The notes: generated from the sequence alone by a model not told the origin. Counted from the stretch's first letter, positions 25,806 through 35,591 are shown. The stretch is 50,846 nucleotides of DNA from an uncultured Bacilli bacterium (GCA_910587725.1 CAJUNG010000004.1:1-50846), one strand, 5' to 3'. Program-made: numbers and translations.

Positions 25806-26975
25806 TTAATCATAAGTTTCTACATCGATTGTATAAGGATCAGATGCTGTTCCCAGTCCACCCGTAATATATACAGAAGAAGATAATCTTATCATTGGAC
25901 GAACCCCTTTATCAATACTTTGCGAACCATTGTAATGATTAATTGCACCTTTACTATCACAATAATAATAATAACTAGATGAATAAACATAATAATTTTT
26001 AAACCAATATACTCCTCCATTATTGATTAAGGTATTTCCCCTTCCACAAGCTGCAGAAACGGAACTACCACCACAAGATTTTAGTTGTGCAGTAGAACCA
26101 ATTGCCTGCCTCATAATCTTTTGAAACTGGGCTTCATTAATCGACCAGGCATTACTATTATCCGAACAACTTCCGTTAACAAATTTAGAATTACAATATT
26201 TCTTTGCCACATTATCTAGTGCAGTTCCTGTATTACTACTGCTACCTTTAAGACATTCAGGAGAACCAGCAGAAATTAAATAGGCCTGATTATTTTCAAT
26301 ATAGGCAATTCTCCAACCATGATTGTTTCCTCCAGCACAAGTTGCATTAGTACCACTACAAGCACTTCCACTACAGCCATTATTTCCTGTATAAGCAACA
26401 TAATCGCCTTGTTTCATTCGTGCTAAAGAAAGGGTTTTTTCATCAGTAAGCTCTACCTCTAATTTATATTTTAAACTTTTCCCTTCTGTCATCGACATAT
26501 CAGTAACACCGTCTCTTATCCAAAGTCGTAGTGCATACTCGACCGTTTCCCCACCCTTTAATATATTACAATCAATTCTTCCATCAGAAGGTAAAGTAGA
26601 TAAAAGTTTTATTTTATTTATTCCATTTCTAGTAAGTCCATATTTTACATCACTCGTTGCTAATCGAGAATCACTTTCTGTAATATCTTTCAATCTTAAA
26701 ATGTACGTTGCTCGAATTCCCCCTCGATTCACAAGGCGAAAAGTATAAGGTTTTTGAATCATTCCTACTTCATCATAGATAGGAGATGCATTTTCTAAAG
26801 TAATACCTGAATCATCTTCCTCTAATACAACATCCATATCCGCCGCCTTAATAATATGTTTTTTTGTCGAGTTTATCTGAAATGACCAAAAAGCAAAACT
26901 TGCACCAACAAAAATAGAAATTATTCCCAATAACAAAACCCCTAAGATAAGATATTTATTTTTTCCTTTATTCAT
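25806..26975 (-). CDS. SipW/TasA-type exported surface protein with C-terminal lectin-like (DUF6273-type) domain
   Basis: 389 aa. The N-terminal signal (KYLILGVLLLGIISIFVGASFAFWSF) and the following INSTKKHIIKAADMDVVLEEDDSGITLENASPIYDEVGMIQKPYTFRLVN match the SipW-dependent TasA/camelysin-type module shared with the 634-aa and 89-aa proteins here. The C-terminal domain (about 190-385: WRIAYIENNQAYLISAG ... VYWFKNYYVYSSSYYYYCDSKGAIN ... KGVRPMIRLSSSVYITGG) resembles DUF6273-type domains, which end in GVRPxIxL; paired cysteines are present. It lies downstream of the T4SS operon but has its own promoter and follows that operon's terminator. An exported matrix or adhesin role is inference. Confidence 0.75.
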   Translation of the reverse strand: MNKGKNKYLILGVLLLGIISIFVGASFAFWSFQINSTKKHIIKAADMDVVLEEDDSGITLENASPIYDEVGMIQKPYTFRLVNRGGIRATYILRLKDITESDSRLATSDVKYGLTRNGINKIKLLSTLPSDGRIDCNILKGGETVEYALRLWIRDGVTDMSMTEGKSLKYKLEVELTDEKTLSLARMKQGDYVAYTGNNGCSGSACSGTNATCAGGNNHGWRIAYIENNQAYLISAGSPECLKGSSSNTGTALDNVAKKYCNSKFVNGSCSDNSNAWSINEAQFQKIMRQAIGSTAQLKSCGGSSVSAACGRGNTLINNGGVYWFKNYYVYSSSYYYYCDSKGAINHYNGSQSIDKGVRPMIRLSSSVYITGGLGTASDPYTIDVETYD

Positions 26976-27013
26976 CGTCTTTACTTCCTTCCAGGGTTTA
27001 TTCTCCTATAAAT

Positions 27014-27044
27014 ATTCTACCATGAATACCCCCCTCCAGGTCAA
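27014..27044 (-). promoter_or_regulatory. Promoter with a G-rich spacer for the 389-aa surface protein
   Basis: On the minus strand TTGACC (27039-27044), a 19-bp spacer containing GGAGGGGGG, and an extended -10 (TGGTAGAAT, box 27014-27019), about 38 bp upstream of the start. The spacer is longer than optimal and contains a 6-G run. Confidence 0.5.
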
Positions 27045-27070
27045 TATCAGAACTTTTGTTCGAGAAAAAA

Positions 27071-27090
27071 ATAGAACTAAAAAGCTCTAT
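27071..27090 (-). terminator. Terminator of the T4SS-like operon
   Basis: ATAGAGC and GTTCTAT pair (7 bp including one G-T) around a 6-nt loop and are followed by seven T. The hairpin overlaps the stop codon of the 269-aa gene. Confidence 0.7.
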
Positions 27091-27896
27091 CTTGACAATT
27101 GATAAGTAATATTTTTATCTTTATCTACCATAATTTCAAACATTTCTTCTTTAAAATATGTAGGATGATAGAGTTGAAGAAAGAAATGAATCTGTTCTTT
27201 TTCATCCATATAAATATTTTGAATCGAAGAAAGTGTAACCGATTCAATAGAAGAATCAATCTTCTCATTTCTTCCTAACATCGTTGTATCATAGTAATTA
27301 TATTGAAAATCCATAGCATACATTTGAATGACTTTTGCTCTTAATTTACTACTAAAAGCTAAATCCAAGCCATAAATCCTTCGAATTTCTTTGTCATCTA
27401 AGACTTTCGCTGTTGATTTTTGAATATGATACGATGTATATCGATTTTCAAGAACAAAGTTGGCGTTTTCCACTAAAGCATTAGAAACGAGTAAACTAAC
27501 AATATCCCCATTCGCATAAATTGCATATTGTGTAGATGTATAAGAATCTAACACCATCTTGCTTGCATCTTTTTCATATTGCGTAGAGGCATAAACCGTA
27601 TCATAATTAGATTTTAACCTACGATTCAAGGTTTGAATATCCTCTGAATCTATATTAATTTGCGGATACATAATAAAATACTTATTTCCAACGTCATCCG
27701 ATAAATCACAACGATATTCTGTATAAGGAACTCCTTTTTCATAAGTTTGTTCACTGCATTTAACATAATGTCCCTTTTTTAAATCGACAAAGAAAGAGAC
27801 AAAAAGTCCAGATTGCATTCCATAAATGACAAATATAATTAGAAAGATAACCCCTAAAAAAAGTACAACTTTATATTCTTTTCTTATTCCATCCAA
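27087..27896 (-). CDS. Membrane-anchored protein at the end of the T4SS operon (DUF3298/DUF4163-like)
   Basis: 269 aa, starting with TTG at 27896; its GAGGTG ribosome site overlaps the stop of the VirD4 gene. One N-terminal membrane helix (about 9-30), then an outside domain: RCDLSDDVGNKYFIMYPQINIDSEDIQTLNRRLKSNYDT ... YTSTQYAIYANGDIVSLLVSNALVENANFVLENRYTSYHIQKSTAKVLDD. The pattern of a Y-P-x-I-x-x.. start, a mid strand pair and a repeat of helices resembles DUF4163/DUF3298 domains of RsiV and PdaC-like proteins. This is a weak match by eye. It is translationally coupled to virD4, so a role with the secretion machine is likely, but none is known. Confidence 0.65.
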   Translation of the reverse strand: MDGIRKEYKVVLFLGVIFLIIFVIYGMQSGLFVSFFVDLKKGHYVKCSEQTYEKGVPYTEYRCDLSDDVGNKYFIMYPQINIDSEDIQTLNRRLKSNYDTVYASTQYEKDASKMVLDSYTSTQYAIYANGDIVSLLVSNALVENANFVLENRYTSYHIQKSTAKVLDDKEIRRIYGLDLAFSSKLRAKVIQMYAMDFQYNYYDTTMLGRNEKIDSSIESVTLSSIQNIYMDEKEQIHFFLQLYHPTYFKEEMFEIMVDKDKNITYQLSR

Positions 27897-27899
27897 AAG

Positions 27900-30341
27900 C
27901 TACACCTCATCATCAAAGAAATCATCAAAGAACTGATCGTCTGTAATATCTACTTCCTTCTTCGAAGGCACATCTTCTAAAGTTTTTTCTTCTACCTTTT
28001 TTGGCTCTACTGGTTTTGAAATCGCCTTTGAAGTAGTCGCATTCATCTTACTTAAGTAATCATCAATAGATGGTTTAGGTACCTCTTTAGGAGAGGAAAC
28101 TAGCGTCTCTTCCTTTGATATTTGCGTATCTTCTTTCACCACAACAGGTTCTTCTACTGGTTGTGGTGCTTTCTTTTCTTCCGTCTCTTCCTTCTTATTA
28201 GCATTTTCTTTTTCAAGAAGTTCCTTTTGACGTTTTTCTTCGGCATCAATTTCCGCAATCTTGGCATCGATTTTTTTAATTAATTCATCAACATTTAACC
28301 CACCCGATGGCATCGATGGAGACGGCATACCTGAAGGATTATTTGGCATTCCACCCATTGGATTTACACCTTGCATTCCTGGTAAATTAGGAAACAAATC
28401 TGACATCCCTGCTCCACTTCCTGGCATACGATTCATCGGAGAATTAGGCATTCCGGTCATACCGTTCGTCGATGGGAATGGCATACCTGGCATACCATTC
28501 ATCCCTGGCATTCTGTTCGTCGATGAAGATGGCATACCATTCATTCCTGGCATTCCATTCATCCCAGGAAAAGGTGGAATTCCTCCTGGAAGTCCATTTG
28601 GAGTTTGTCCATTCTTCATCATTTCCATTAATTTTTCTTTCTTCTTCTCTTTCACAAATTCTCTTAAATCAAAGGTATGAACTTCTTGTTTTTCTCGATG
28701 TGGATAGTCTGCTTTTGGATATTTTTTCAAATTCCACTGAAAATAAGGAACAAACCTTGTTTTAAACGGATTCAAACGAAGACGCATAATAATTACTTCA
28801 AATTGCTTCATTTTCTGCAAGTCACTAATCGTCACTAAAGGAGTTGATGCTGTTTTATCATCCTTTTTACTTTTTACCTCTCCACACATTTTAGAGATTT
28901 CCTCTAAAGCCTTTAACTCCGTAGTAATCAGATAAATAATATTTCCACAGTTTCCCTTAATCGTCTCGGCATTTTCTTTTCCATAAACTTGGTCAAGTTG
29001 GGCAAAGTTTTGGATAATCATCGTAAAACGAATCAATCTCGAACGTGCCGCCGTAATCATTGTCGTAATATCTTTAAGTGGTGGCATATTAGCAAACTCA
29101 TCTAGTAAGAAGTTCGTTCTAACTGGAAGTTTTCCTCCATGAGCTTGGGCAACATCAATTAAAGTTTCATAACATTGTTTTAATAGAATCGTAACTAAAG
29201 AATGGTAAGTTTTCTTTTCATCTTGAATAACGATAAACAATGCGGTTGGTTGTTCCCCAATCGTTTTTAAATCAATATCACTATGAGAAAGCATTTCAGA
29301 TAAATTATCACGGGAAGCAAAAAGTTTTACTTTCTGTTTAAATACGGAAATAATACTTCCCTTTGTTTCACTTGGTGCCATAATTGTACCAGAAGCATTA
29401 GTATAAGCAGCACCGGCAGGGTCTTTCATATTAAAGTATTCTTTCATAAAAGTAGAACCACCGAATTTTTCTTCTCCGACAGTAGTCATTAAACTGATAC
29501 TATTTAAATTTACTTTGTCTTCTGTTGTATCTTCAAACATTCCAAGGGCAAGTCCCGAAAAATAATCGGCAGATGTCTTTTCCCAGAATGGATCGGCATT
29601 TCCACTTTTTTCTTCATATAGAATATTCGCTGCTAAGTCATCTAATAACTCAATTGCTTTATCCATATTTCCTGACTTATACATTTTATAAGGAAGAGCT
29701 AGAGGATTCCAAGCATTTCCTTGCTGTGGATCACGAAAGTTCAAAATTAAAACATTATATCCTTTTTCACGAAGCATATTTGAAGTTTGTTCATAAATTT
29801 CACCCTTAGGGTCAGTAATAATCATCGATTCTCTATGCTTTGCTAATGACTCTACCATAGGGAAAATAATCGTTTGTGTCTTACCTGAACCAGTAGCACC
29901 GATAACTAAATTATGATATTCCCCATTATCTACCCAAATTTGGTCTTTCTTCATAAGAAGAGGAACTCCACCAGCATTTTCTTTATCTGAAGATTGATGT
30001 ACCATTTCTACGGATTTTTCGGCAATAATTTCTTTTTCTTTCGCCCAACGGCTATATCCTTTATTAGATTTTCCCGTTCCAAATCCAAATCCTTTTTCCC
30101 GTTCAAAGAAGTAGGATGAAACGCTCGCAAAAATTCCACCAAGGGCTAAAATATAAAAGGTAAATGTCGCTTTAGCTGTCACTTCGGTAAAAGCCAATCC
30201 TAAATTAATACCACAAAAATACCCATTTTGTGCCAAAGAATAAATATTTGCAACACCAAGGGATACGATAAAGAATAATAAAATCGCAAACAAGACAAAA
30301 ATTAATACATCTTGTGGCTCTGCTTTAAATTTTAACTTCAT
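27900..30341 (-). CDS. virD4: VirD4/TraG-type T4SS coupling ATPase with Met-Pro-Gly-rich tail
   Basis: The coupling protein recruits substrates to a type IV secretion channel. 813 aa from the ATG at 30341 (AGGAGG 10 nt upstream; the frame is open 13 codons further). Two N-terminal membrane helices (DVLIFVLFAILLFFIVSLGVANIYSL and FTFYILALGGIFASVSSYFF), Walker A VIGATGSGKTQTIIFP (about 145), ITDPKGEIYE, Walker B NFLLDEFANMPPLKD (about 413) and RFTMIIQNFAQLDQVYG. The tail is unusual: about 577-682 is a run of MPGMNG/MPSSSTNRMPG units, then a K/E-rich acidic coiled region ending DDQFFDDFFDDEV. The tail may bind substrates. No relaxase gene is visible. Confidence 0.92.
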   Translation of the reverse strand: MKLKFKAEPQDVLIFVLFAILLFFIVSLGVANIYSLAQNGYFCGINLGLAFTEVTAKATFTFYILALGGIFASVSSYFFEREKGFGFGTGKSNKGYSRWAKEKEIIAEKSVEMVHQSSDKENAGGVPLLMKKDQIWVDNGEYHNLVIGATGSGKTQTIIFPMVESLAKHRESMIITDPKGEIYEQTSNMLREKGYNVLILNFRDPQQGNAWNPLALPYKMYKSGNMDKAIELLDDLAANILYEEKSGNADPFWEKTSADYFSGLALGMFEDTTEDKVNLNSISLMTTVGEEKFGGSTFMKEYFNMKDPAGAAYTNASGTIMAPSETKGSIISVFKQKVKLFASRDNLSEMLSHSDIDLKTIGEQPTALFIVIQDEKKTYHSLVTILLKQCYETLIDVAQAHGGKLPVRTNFLLDEFANMPPLKDITTMITAARSRLIRFTMIIQNFAQLDQVYGKENAETIKGNCGNIIYLITTELKALEEISKMCGEVKSKKDDKTASTPLVTISDLQKMKQFEVIIMRLRLNPFKTRFVPYFQWNLKKYPKADYPHREKQEVHTFDLREFVKEKKKEKLMEMMKNGQTPNGLPGGIPPFPGMNGMPGMNGMPSSSTNRMPGMNGMPGMPFPSTNGMTGMPNSPMNRMPGSGAGMSDLFPNLPGMQGVNPMGGMPNNPSGMPSPSMPSGGLNVDELIKKIDAKIAEIDAEEKRQKELLEKENANKKEETEEKKAPQPVEEPVVVKEDTQISKEETLVSSPKEVPKPSIDDYLSKMNATTSKAISKPVEPKKVEEKTLEDVPSKKEVDITDDQFFDDFFDDEV

Positions 30342-30355
30342 GTGAACCATTCCTC

Positions 30356-31048
30356 CTAAATACGGTTTGCCCGTCGCCAACGAAATCTAATGTATATTAT
30401 AACGAAACTTCCGAAAATTGCAAGTATTCCTACAAGGATTAGTAAATATTTTAATAAAGTAAGAAGGGAAAAAGAAGAAACTTTCTTCATTTCAAAGAAA
30501 ATATATTTTCCCAAAGCATTTTCCCTCGTAATTTCCCAAATATAAGTATGCCCTTCTACCCTATCTGCATTATGGTTTTCCATAGAACGATTCGTTTTTA
30601 ATTTGACAATTACTTTTTCTAACTCTTCATAAGTCGTAAAACATTGAAAATCCATAGACGCAGTATAGCTAATAGTCTTCGCATCATCATTTTCATAAGC
30701 AAAAAAATTGTTATAACATAAGTGTGCCATGGTAGAATCAGCAAATTCCTTTTCTTGGAATTTATAGTTCATATTGAGATTAAATGTATCATCATTACTT
30801 CTTTTTTGATAATATTTAATGCCCTCTTGCTTATCAGGAATATCACTATTCACCATAATATCTGAATAAAATGCAGGAATATTCCAATTTTTTAATAGTT
30901 GATAATGTGCCTTATCCTCAAAGGAAGAAGAAGTGATGTCAATACTTTCTTTATATGTCGCATTTTTGATATCTAAGTTGTATTCTACCGTACATCCAGA
31001 AAGAGCGAGACAAAGAATACTCAAGAAAAATACTTTTTTTAATTTCAT
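30356..31048 (-). CDS. Lipoprotein with a C-terminal membrane helix in the T4SS operon
   Basis: 230 aa. An N-terminal lipoprotein signal ends in the lipobox LALSGC (cysteine at about 19), so it is likely lipid-anchored outside. The body (TVEYNLDIKNATYKESIDITSSSFED ... YYQKRSNDDTFNLNMNYKFQEKEF ... HTYIWEITRENALGKYIFFEMKK) looks beta-rich. A C-terminal helix (about 195-218, LLTLLKYLLILVGILAIFGSFVIIYI) and an R-rich end place a second anchor in the membrane. Its position between the hydrolase and VirD4 suggests a structural part of the channel. No family recognised. Confidence 0.7.
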   Translation of the reverse strand: MKLKKVFFLSILCLALSGCTVEYNLDIKNATYKESIDITSSSFEDKAHYQLLKNWNIPAFYSDIMVNSDIPDKQEGIKYYQKRSNDDTFNLNMNYKFQEKEFADSTMAHLCYNNFFAYENDDAKTISYTASMDFQCFTTYEELEKVIVKLKTNRSMENHNADRVEGHTYIWEITRENALGKYIFFEMKKVSSFSLLTLLKYLLILVGILAIFGSFVIIYIRFRWRRANRI

Positions 31049-31061
31049 TTCATCTTCCTCC

Positions 31062-33770
31062 TTACGATGGATAATTGTTTGTTTCTATATGGGTCTGATA
31101 GAAATTTGTCATATCGACAGTATAAATTGGATAACCTTTTCCACTATAAGTTTTGGTATAAGGATAAAAGGAAGTAACAATTCCTGCTCCCGGAGAATGC
31201 GCTTCTGCTGTATAATACCCCTCATCATCCGAACCAATAATTAAAGCAATGTGACCATTGAACCAAAGAAGGTCACCAGGAACACCTTGTCTTTGACTAA
31301 TTGGTGCTTTTTGACCAGAATTTCCCCAAGGTCCACTAGTGTAATTCATATAACTAAATCCGGCATTATAAAGTACCCAAGAAATAAAGGAACTACAGTC
31401 TCTTGTAAATGGCGAATAAAAACCATAAATTGCATATGACTCACCGTGACCTCCACCAAAGTAATAATTTAATTTCATTCCACCAGTCACACTATAGAAT
31501 TTACTAGTTGCATAATTTGCTACAGTTAATACGGCTTGCCTCGTCGAAAGTCCTGATGCTTTGACAGATGCAAACATTTCACTGCTGTAACTATCTAAGG
31601 TATAACCTCCCGTTGCCAGTGCTTGGGTAATTCCATTTGGAGAAAGAACATTTCCTGTATTTACCGTATTTTCGCTAACACCGAACCCGGCAACAATTTC
31701 CACTCCCGGAGAATAAAAGTATTTTAAAATATCTTGATATTTTGTTCCTTGACTAGCCATATAGTTAGCAGCAACTTGACTCATTCCACGACCATGTCCA
31801 CCAATACCTTCACCAAAAGAAGAAGGAACGGATACCGTATGAGTTTCGCGATTAGGAAGTTTCGTATAAGTTCCTGTACACATTCCCCCACTACAACTTC
31901 CTAAAAAACTATCGTATTCTGCAGAGAAAACTTTTCCGTTATACATTAATACTTCACCAGAAGTATCTAAAACAAGTTGCTTAATTTTTTCACTAGGATT
32001 AGCTTTCGCCACTTGATCTTGAGTTGAATTTCGAATTGGTTTTGTACAACCGTCTGTACGGGCCAAAGTATATGTACGGGCAGCAACGATTTGTGCTTTC
32101 ATCGCCTCGTCGTATCCTGAATTGTTTTCTCCATTAACAACCATCGCAACATAATCTTCTAAACTGAATGTTCCTACTGGGAACTTAGAAGGATCACGAC
32201 TATATTCTCCTGTTCCAGGAACTACTGTAATCCCATTAGGACAAAGATTAGAGGCTTTCACTATCATGGTCTTTTTGGCAATATCTTCATACATATCATA
32301 AATTCCATCAACAATTTCTATCGCAAGTTCATCGCGTTCTTCTTCCGTTTCTGCATTTACCCGTTCAGGATAATAAATTTCAATAAAACTTTTATCCCGT
32401 AAAAAGGAAGAATTCTTACTTAAAAGTTTATGATAATACACACCTTCTCTAGCTGTATCTACAGTATAAGTAATCTCAACTGAAGGATAAGAAGAACAAG
32501 AAATCGCTGCTCCTAGTGCCGGAAAAGCACCAGTATTAATCGCATCTTTATTAAATGTATAATTCCCTGGATAACTAGAAAGTAGGCCAAAACGCTCTGT
32601 AGAAGTACAAGAAAAGTTTCCATTTTCATTATAAAGACCATCATTTAACCAATTCGCCTGATATCTTTTATTTGCCGCCTCATAAGCAAGTTTTTCCTTT
32701 GGGCATTCGTATTCCCAAGGATTTTTCTCGCTTTCACACTTGTTTACACAATCTTGATACTGATTCAAGTTAGGAGAACCGGGAACAACAGAAACCATAC
32801 ATTTTTTTTCACATTCACTAAGAAGTGCCTGTTTTTTTGATTGAACACAACTATCATATTTAGATTTTAAAGAAGAAACATAGTTTTTATCTTCTTCATA
32901 ATGAGACCGCAATTGCGTATTTGCATCATCATAAGGACACCAAGTAATAGAACCTGTTGTACCATCTGCTTTAGTATAGGGAATAGAAGTATACGTCGTA
33001 TAATAAAAGTTTCTTCTAGAATTAAATCCAAAATCTAATACTTTCCAAGCATCAGCAACCTCTTTTGCCGTTTCTGGAAAACTAGCAGAAGTTGGAGAAT
33101 TACTACAAGCATTAAAGTTAGAGGTTTCTACGATTTGATACTTTGCAAGGGTTTTAATCGAATTTTTTGCACTCTTAAAGAAATCAATATCATTTTGAAT
33201 ATCTTCAACTTCATCTTTTCCTTCTTCTTCACTAATATCTTCTTGTAAATAATCACCTATCGTACGATTATAAAATAAAGTAGCAGTAATTAATGCAATA
33301 TCAATTTCTACGTTATATTTATTTTTATATTCTGTATAAATTTGCTCTAATTTTTTATAATAAGCTTGCTGGGCTTGCTCCGCTTTTTTTTCTAAATCCG
33401 GATTAAACGGAGACGTAACAAAACGAACAATGCCTTGAAAGAAATCCCCTACTTTTTCTGCCTGTTCGCCGAGAAATTGTGTTAATTCAACAGCAACAGT
33501 TACAGGAGCAGATAAAACCGCAACAATCATTAAAACACTAATAAGCATTAATAAAACAGAAAACAAAATTTTTAACATTCCTAATTTTAGTACTCCTGGA
33601 ATTTTTTTAAACCACTGAGCAATTCCAGAAGCACCAGTGAGTAAGGAACCAGGAGTAGACAAAGCACCTTCTATACCTGAAGAATCATCACGATGATTAA
33701 CGTTTTCAGAATTTTCCTGATTGCCTTGACGACTATTCTCATTATCTGTTAACGTATTTTCTTCTTCCAT
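31062..33770 (-). CDS. T4SS wall hydrolase: SpoIID-like transglycosylase fused to NlpC/P60 peptidase
   Basis: 902 aa. N-terminal cytoplasmic tail, a membrane helix (about 65-95, MLKILFSVLLMLISVLMIVAVLSAPVTVAV), a helical and cysteine-rich stretch (about 110-400), a SpoIID-like domain (about 530-690) and a C-terminal NlpC/P60-type domain (about 770-890). SpoIID features: FSLEDYVAMVVNGENNSGYDEAMKAQIVAARTYTLAR, with E at the position of the catalytic glutamate (VVNGE against VVASE), and GGHGRGMSQVAANYMA. NlpC/P60 features: RDCSSFISWVLYNAGF (catalytic cysteine about 790), GDLLWFNGHIALIIG (histidine). In Tn916-type elements the equivalent VirB1-like protein (Orf14) carries a lysozyme-like domain in place of SpoIID. 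It lies between virB4 and the lipoprotein gene. Confidence 0.88.
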   Translation of the reverse strand: MEEENTLTDNENSRQGNQENSENVNHRDDSSGIEGALSTPGSLLTGASGIAQWFKKIPGVLKLGMLKILFSVLLMLISVLMIVAVLSAPVTVAVELTQFLGEQAEKVGDFFQGIVRFVTSPFNPDLEKKAEQAQQAYYKKLEQIYTEYKNKYNVEIDIALITATLFYNRTIGDYLQEDISEEEGKDEVEDIQNDIDFFKSAKNSIKTLAKYQIVETSNFNACSNSPTSASFPETAKEVADAWKVLDFGFNSRRNFYYTTYTSIPYTKADGTTGSITWCPYDDANTQLRSHYEEDKNYVSSLKSKYDSCVQSKKQALLSECEKKCMVSVVPGSPNLNQYQDCVNKCESEKNPWEYECPKEKLAYEAANKRYQANWLNDGLYNENGNFSCTSTERFGLLSSYPGNYTFNKDAINTGAFPALGAAISCSSYPSVEITYTVDTAREGVYYHKLLSKNSSFLRDKSFIEIYYPERVNAETEEERDELAIEIVDGIYDMYEDIAKKTMIVKASNLCPNGITVVPGTGEYSRDPSKFPVGTFSLEDYVAMVVNGENNSGYDEAMKAQIVAARTYTLARTDGCTKPIRNSTQDQVAKANPSEKIKQLVLDTSGEVLMYNGKVFSAEYDSFLGSCSGGMCTGTYTKLPNRETHTVSVPSSFGEGIGGHGRGMSQVAANYMASQGTKYQDILKYFYSPGVEIVAGFGVSENTVNTGNVLSPNGITQALATGGYTLDSYSSEMFASVKASGLSTRQAVLTVANYATSKFYSVTGGMKLNYYFGGGHGESYAIYGFYSPFTRDCSSFISWVLYNAGFSYMNYTSGPWGNSGQKAPISQRQGVPGDLLWFNGHIALIIGSDDEGYYTAEAHSPGAGIVTSFYPYTKTYSGKGYPIYTVDMTNFYQTHIETNNYPS

Positions 33771-33803
33771 CCTGCCTCACCTCACTTCCCAAAAAATCTA
33801 ATC

Positions 33804-35591
33804 TTATAGTCCCCCGCCACTACCAAAGGATTCTAATTCTTCTTTAGTAACAACAACATTAATTAAAAGGCGTCTACCACCACAAACGAATAGGGCTTCA
33901 CCTTGTCCAAATCGTTTGATACTGTCTTTCTCATTTTCATTTAAATCAATCAATCTAGATAAATCTTCTACTGCCTGTTTCTTAAGTCCCATTACTAGAT
34001 AATAAGCAGCATTATCAAAAATCGCCTTTCCATGCATAATTACAGCAGGATCTGCAAAATCACTTGGTTGCTGCGTAATAATGATAGAACCAGTATTATA
34101 TTTCCTTGCCCGCCTTTGTACCTGTGATAAGAATTCTGCACCAAGCGCATTACTTCCCGCTAAAAGCACATGTGCCTCATCTACATAAAAGGCAGTATCT
34201 ACATTTTTATCTAAACAAAGTCCCCAAGCATATTTCAAGATGTTAAAAAACAACGCGTTACGAATATTAACATCAGAATTCATTAATTCTTTAATGTTGA
34301 ATACAATAAAATCACTTTCAGGACGAATGGTCGTCTTTCCATCAAAGTAATATTTAAGTTCTTGCGTAAGTGGACGAATCTTTAATTCTAATCGCTCCAT
34401 AATATCTCTTTCATGGGTTTGCTCGGTCATTGAAGTAAGACGCCCACGAATCGTAGCATAAACATCCGAAAATGTAGGAAAATCTTCTGCTTGAAATCTA
34501 GAAAAATCACTATTGAAGTCAATTCCAAATCTCCGATAAGTATCTTGTACAACTTCACTAAATAACGTTAACACATCCTCAGGAATCGATGGATCATAAT
34601 ATCTCATAAATCCTTTTAAGAATTGCAATGTCCTAGTAAGCACAGTATAGCCAAGTCCTTGACTAATTTCCTCTTCATCCGCATCTAATACAATTTGAAG
34701 GGGATTTACCATACCAAATTCTCCACCTTTACCAAGGTCTATTGTATCTCCACCAAATACTTTCGTCATTTCCTCTAACTCATTTTCTGGGTCGATAGCA
34801 ACAATTTGTGCACCATTTCTAATATGACTTCGAAGTAAAAGTTTTGCAGCAGTAGATTTACCAGAACCACTTGTTCCTAAAATAATCATATTTGCATTAG
34901 TTCTAAATGCATCTTTTTTGATTTTGTATAAAAATTGGTTAAACAAGATAACTCCACCAGAAGAGTCTACGCCAAAAAGTGTAGAAAGACCTGGGTCTTT
35001 AATACTATCAAAGATAAATGGATACATCGCAGCAATTGTAACAGAAGGAATCGGTGTACCAATTCGCTCTTCAAGCTCTTGTTTAGGAAAAATAGGAAGC
35101 ATTGATTTTAATACTTTTTCCTGTTCAAAACGAAGAGAAATAGCTTTTAATTCCATAGCATCTAAGAAGTTTTTAACATTAATTTTACGAAGTTCTAATT
35201 CCTCTTTCGTATCTGCAGTAATCATAATGTGCATTTGAAAATCAAAGATTCTTGCTTGACTTCCCGCAAGTAGGCTAACAAAGTATTCTAAACTTTCATA
35301 ATCCATACGAATCCGTTCACGAATCGTATTATCTTTTTCTTCCTGATAACGAATCTTCAAATCAGCAATCTGTTTATTTAACATTCTCGTCATCGTCTGA
35401 TAAGGGACAGGAATATGTTTAATCACTACTTTTACTCCTGTCATACTAGTAATTGAGGATAGATATCCAGGACCTATATATTTCGGATAAGAAATTACAG
35501 ACAAAATTGTTGCATATTTATCACTAATAAAGAAATCACTAGTATTAAATTGTAACCCCTTAGGGGCTAGTTGTGATCTGATGTTTACCAT
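33804..35591 (-). CDS. virB4: VirB4-type T4SS ATPase
   Basis: VirB4 powers pilus or channel assembly and substrate export in T4SS. 595 aa. An N-terminal CagE/TrbE/VirB-like region (about 1-220, including YQTMTRMLNKQIADLKIRYQEEK) precedes the ATPase domain: Walker A ILGTSGSGKSTAAKLLLRSH (about 237), VAIDPENELEEM, Walker B FYVDEAHVLLA (about 472) and TGSIIITQQPSDFAD. It overlaps the 184-aa gene by 7 nt and is followed by the SpoIID/NlpC hydrolase gene. Presence beside VirD4, VirB6, VirB3-like and VirB2-like genes supports a T4SS. Confidence 0.93.
   Translation of the reverse strand: MVNIRSQLAPKGLQFNTSDFFISDKYATILSVISYPKYIGPGYLSSITSMTGVKVVIKHIPVPYQTMTRMLNKQIADLKIRYQEEKDNTIRERIRMDYESLEYFVSLLAGSQARIFDFQMHIMITADTKEELELRKINVKNFLDAMELKAISLRFEQEKVLKSMLPIFPKQELEERIGTPIPSVTIAAMYPFIFDSIKDPGLSTLFGVDSSGGVILFNQFLYKIKKDAFRTNANMIILGTSGSGKSTAAKLLLRSHIRNGAQIVAIDPENELEEMTKVFGGDTIDLGKGGEFGMVNPLQIVLDADEEEISQGLGYTVLTRTLQFLKGFMRYYDPSIPEDVLTLFSEVVQDTYRRFGIDFNSDFSRFQAEDFPTFSDVYATIRGRLTSMTEQTHERDIMERLELKIRPLTQELKYYFDGKTTIRPESDFIVFNIKELMNSDVNIRNALFFNILKYAWGLCLDKNVDTAFYVDEAHVLLAGSNALGAEFLSQVQRRARKYNTGSIIITQQPSDFADPAVIMHGKAIFDNAAYYLVMGLKKQAVEDLSRLIDLNENEKDSIKRFGQGEALFVCGGRRLLINVVVTKEELESFGSGGGL

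Noticed and set aside
25806..26975. Template repeat for the candidate variable region in the other lectin-like genes
   Set aside because: No copy of the GC-rich 20-mer was found elsewhere in the window, so no template repeat can be named here.
28261..28765. Plus-strand ORFs opposite the VirD4 repeat tail
   Set aside because: They mirror the repetitive MPG coding on the minus strand, have no ribosome site or promoter, and read as low-complexity.
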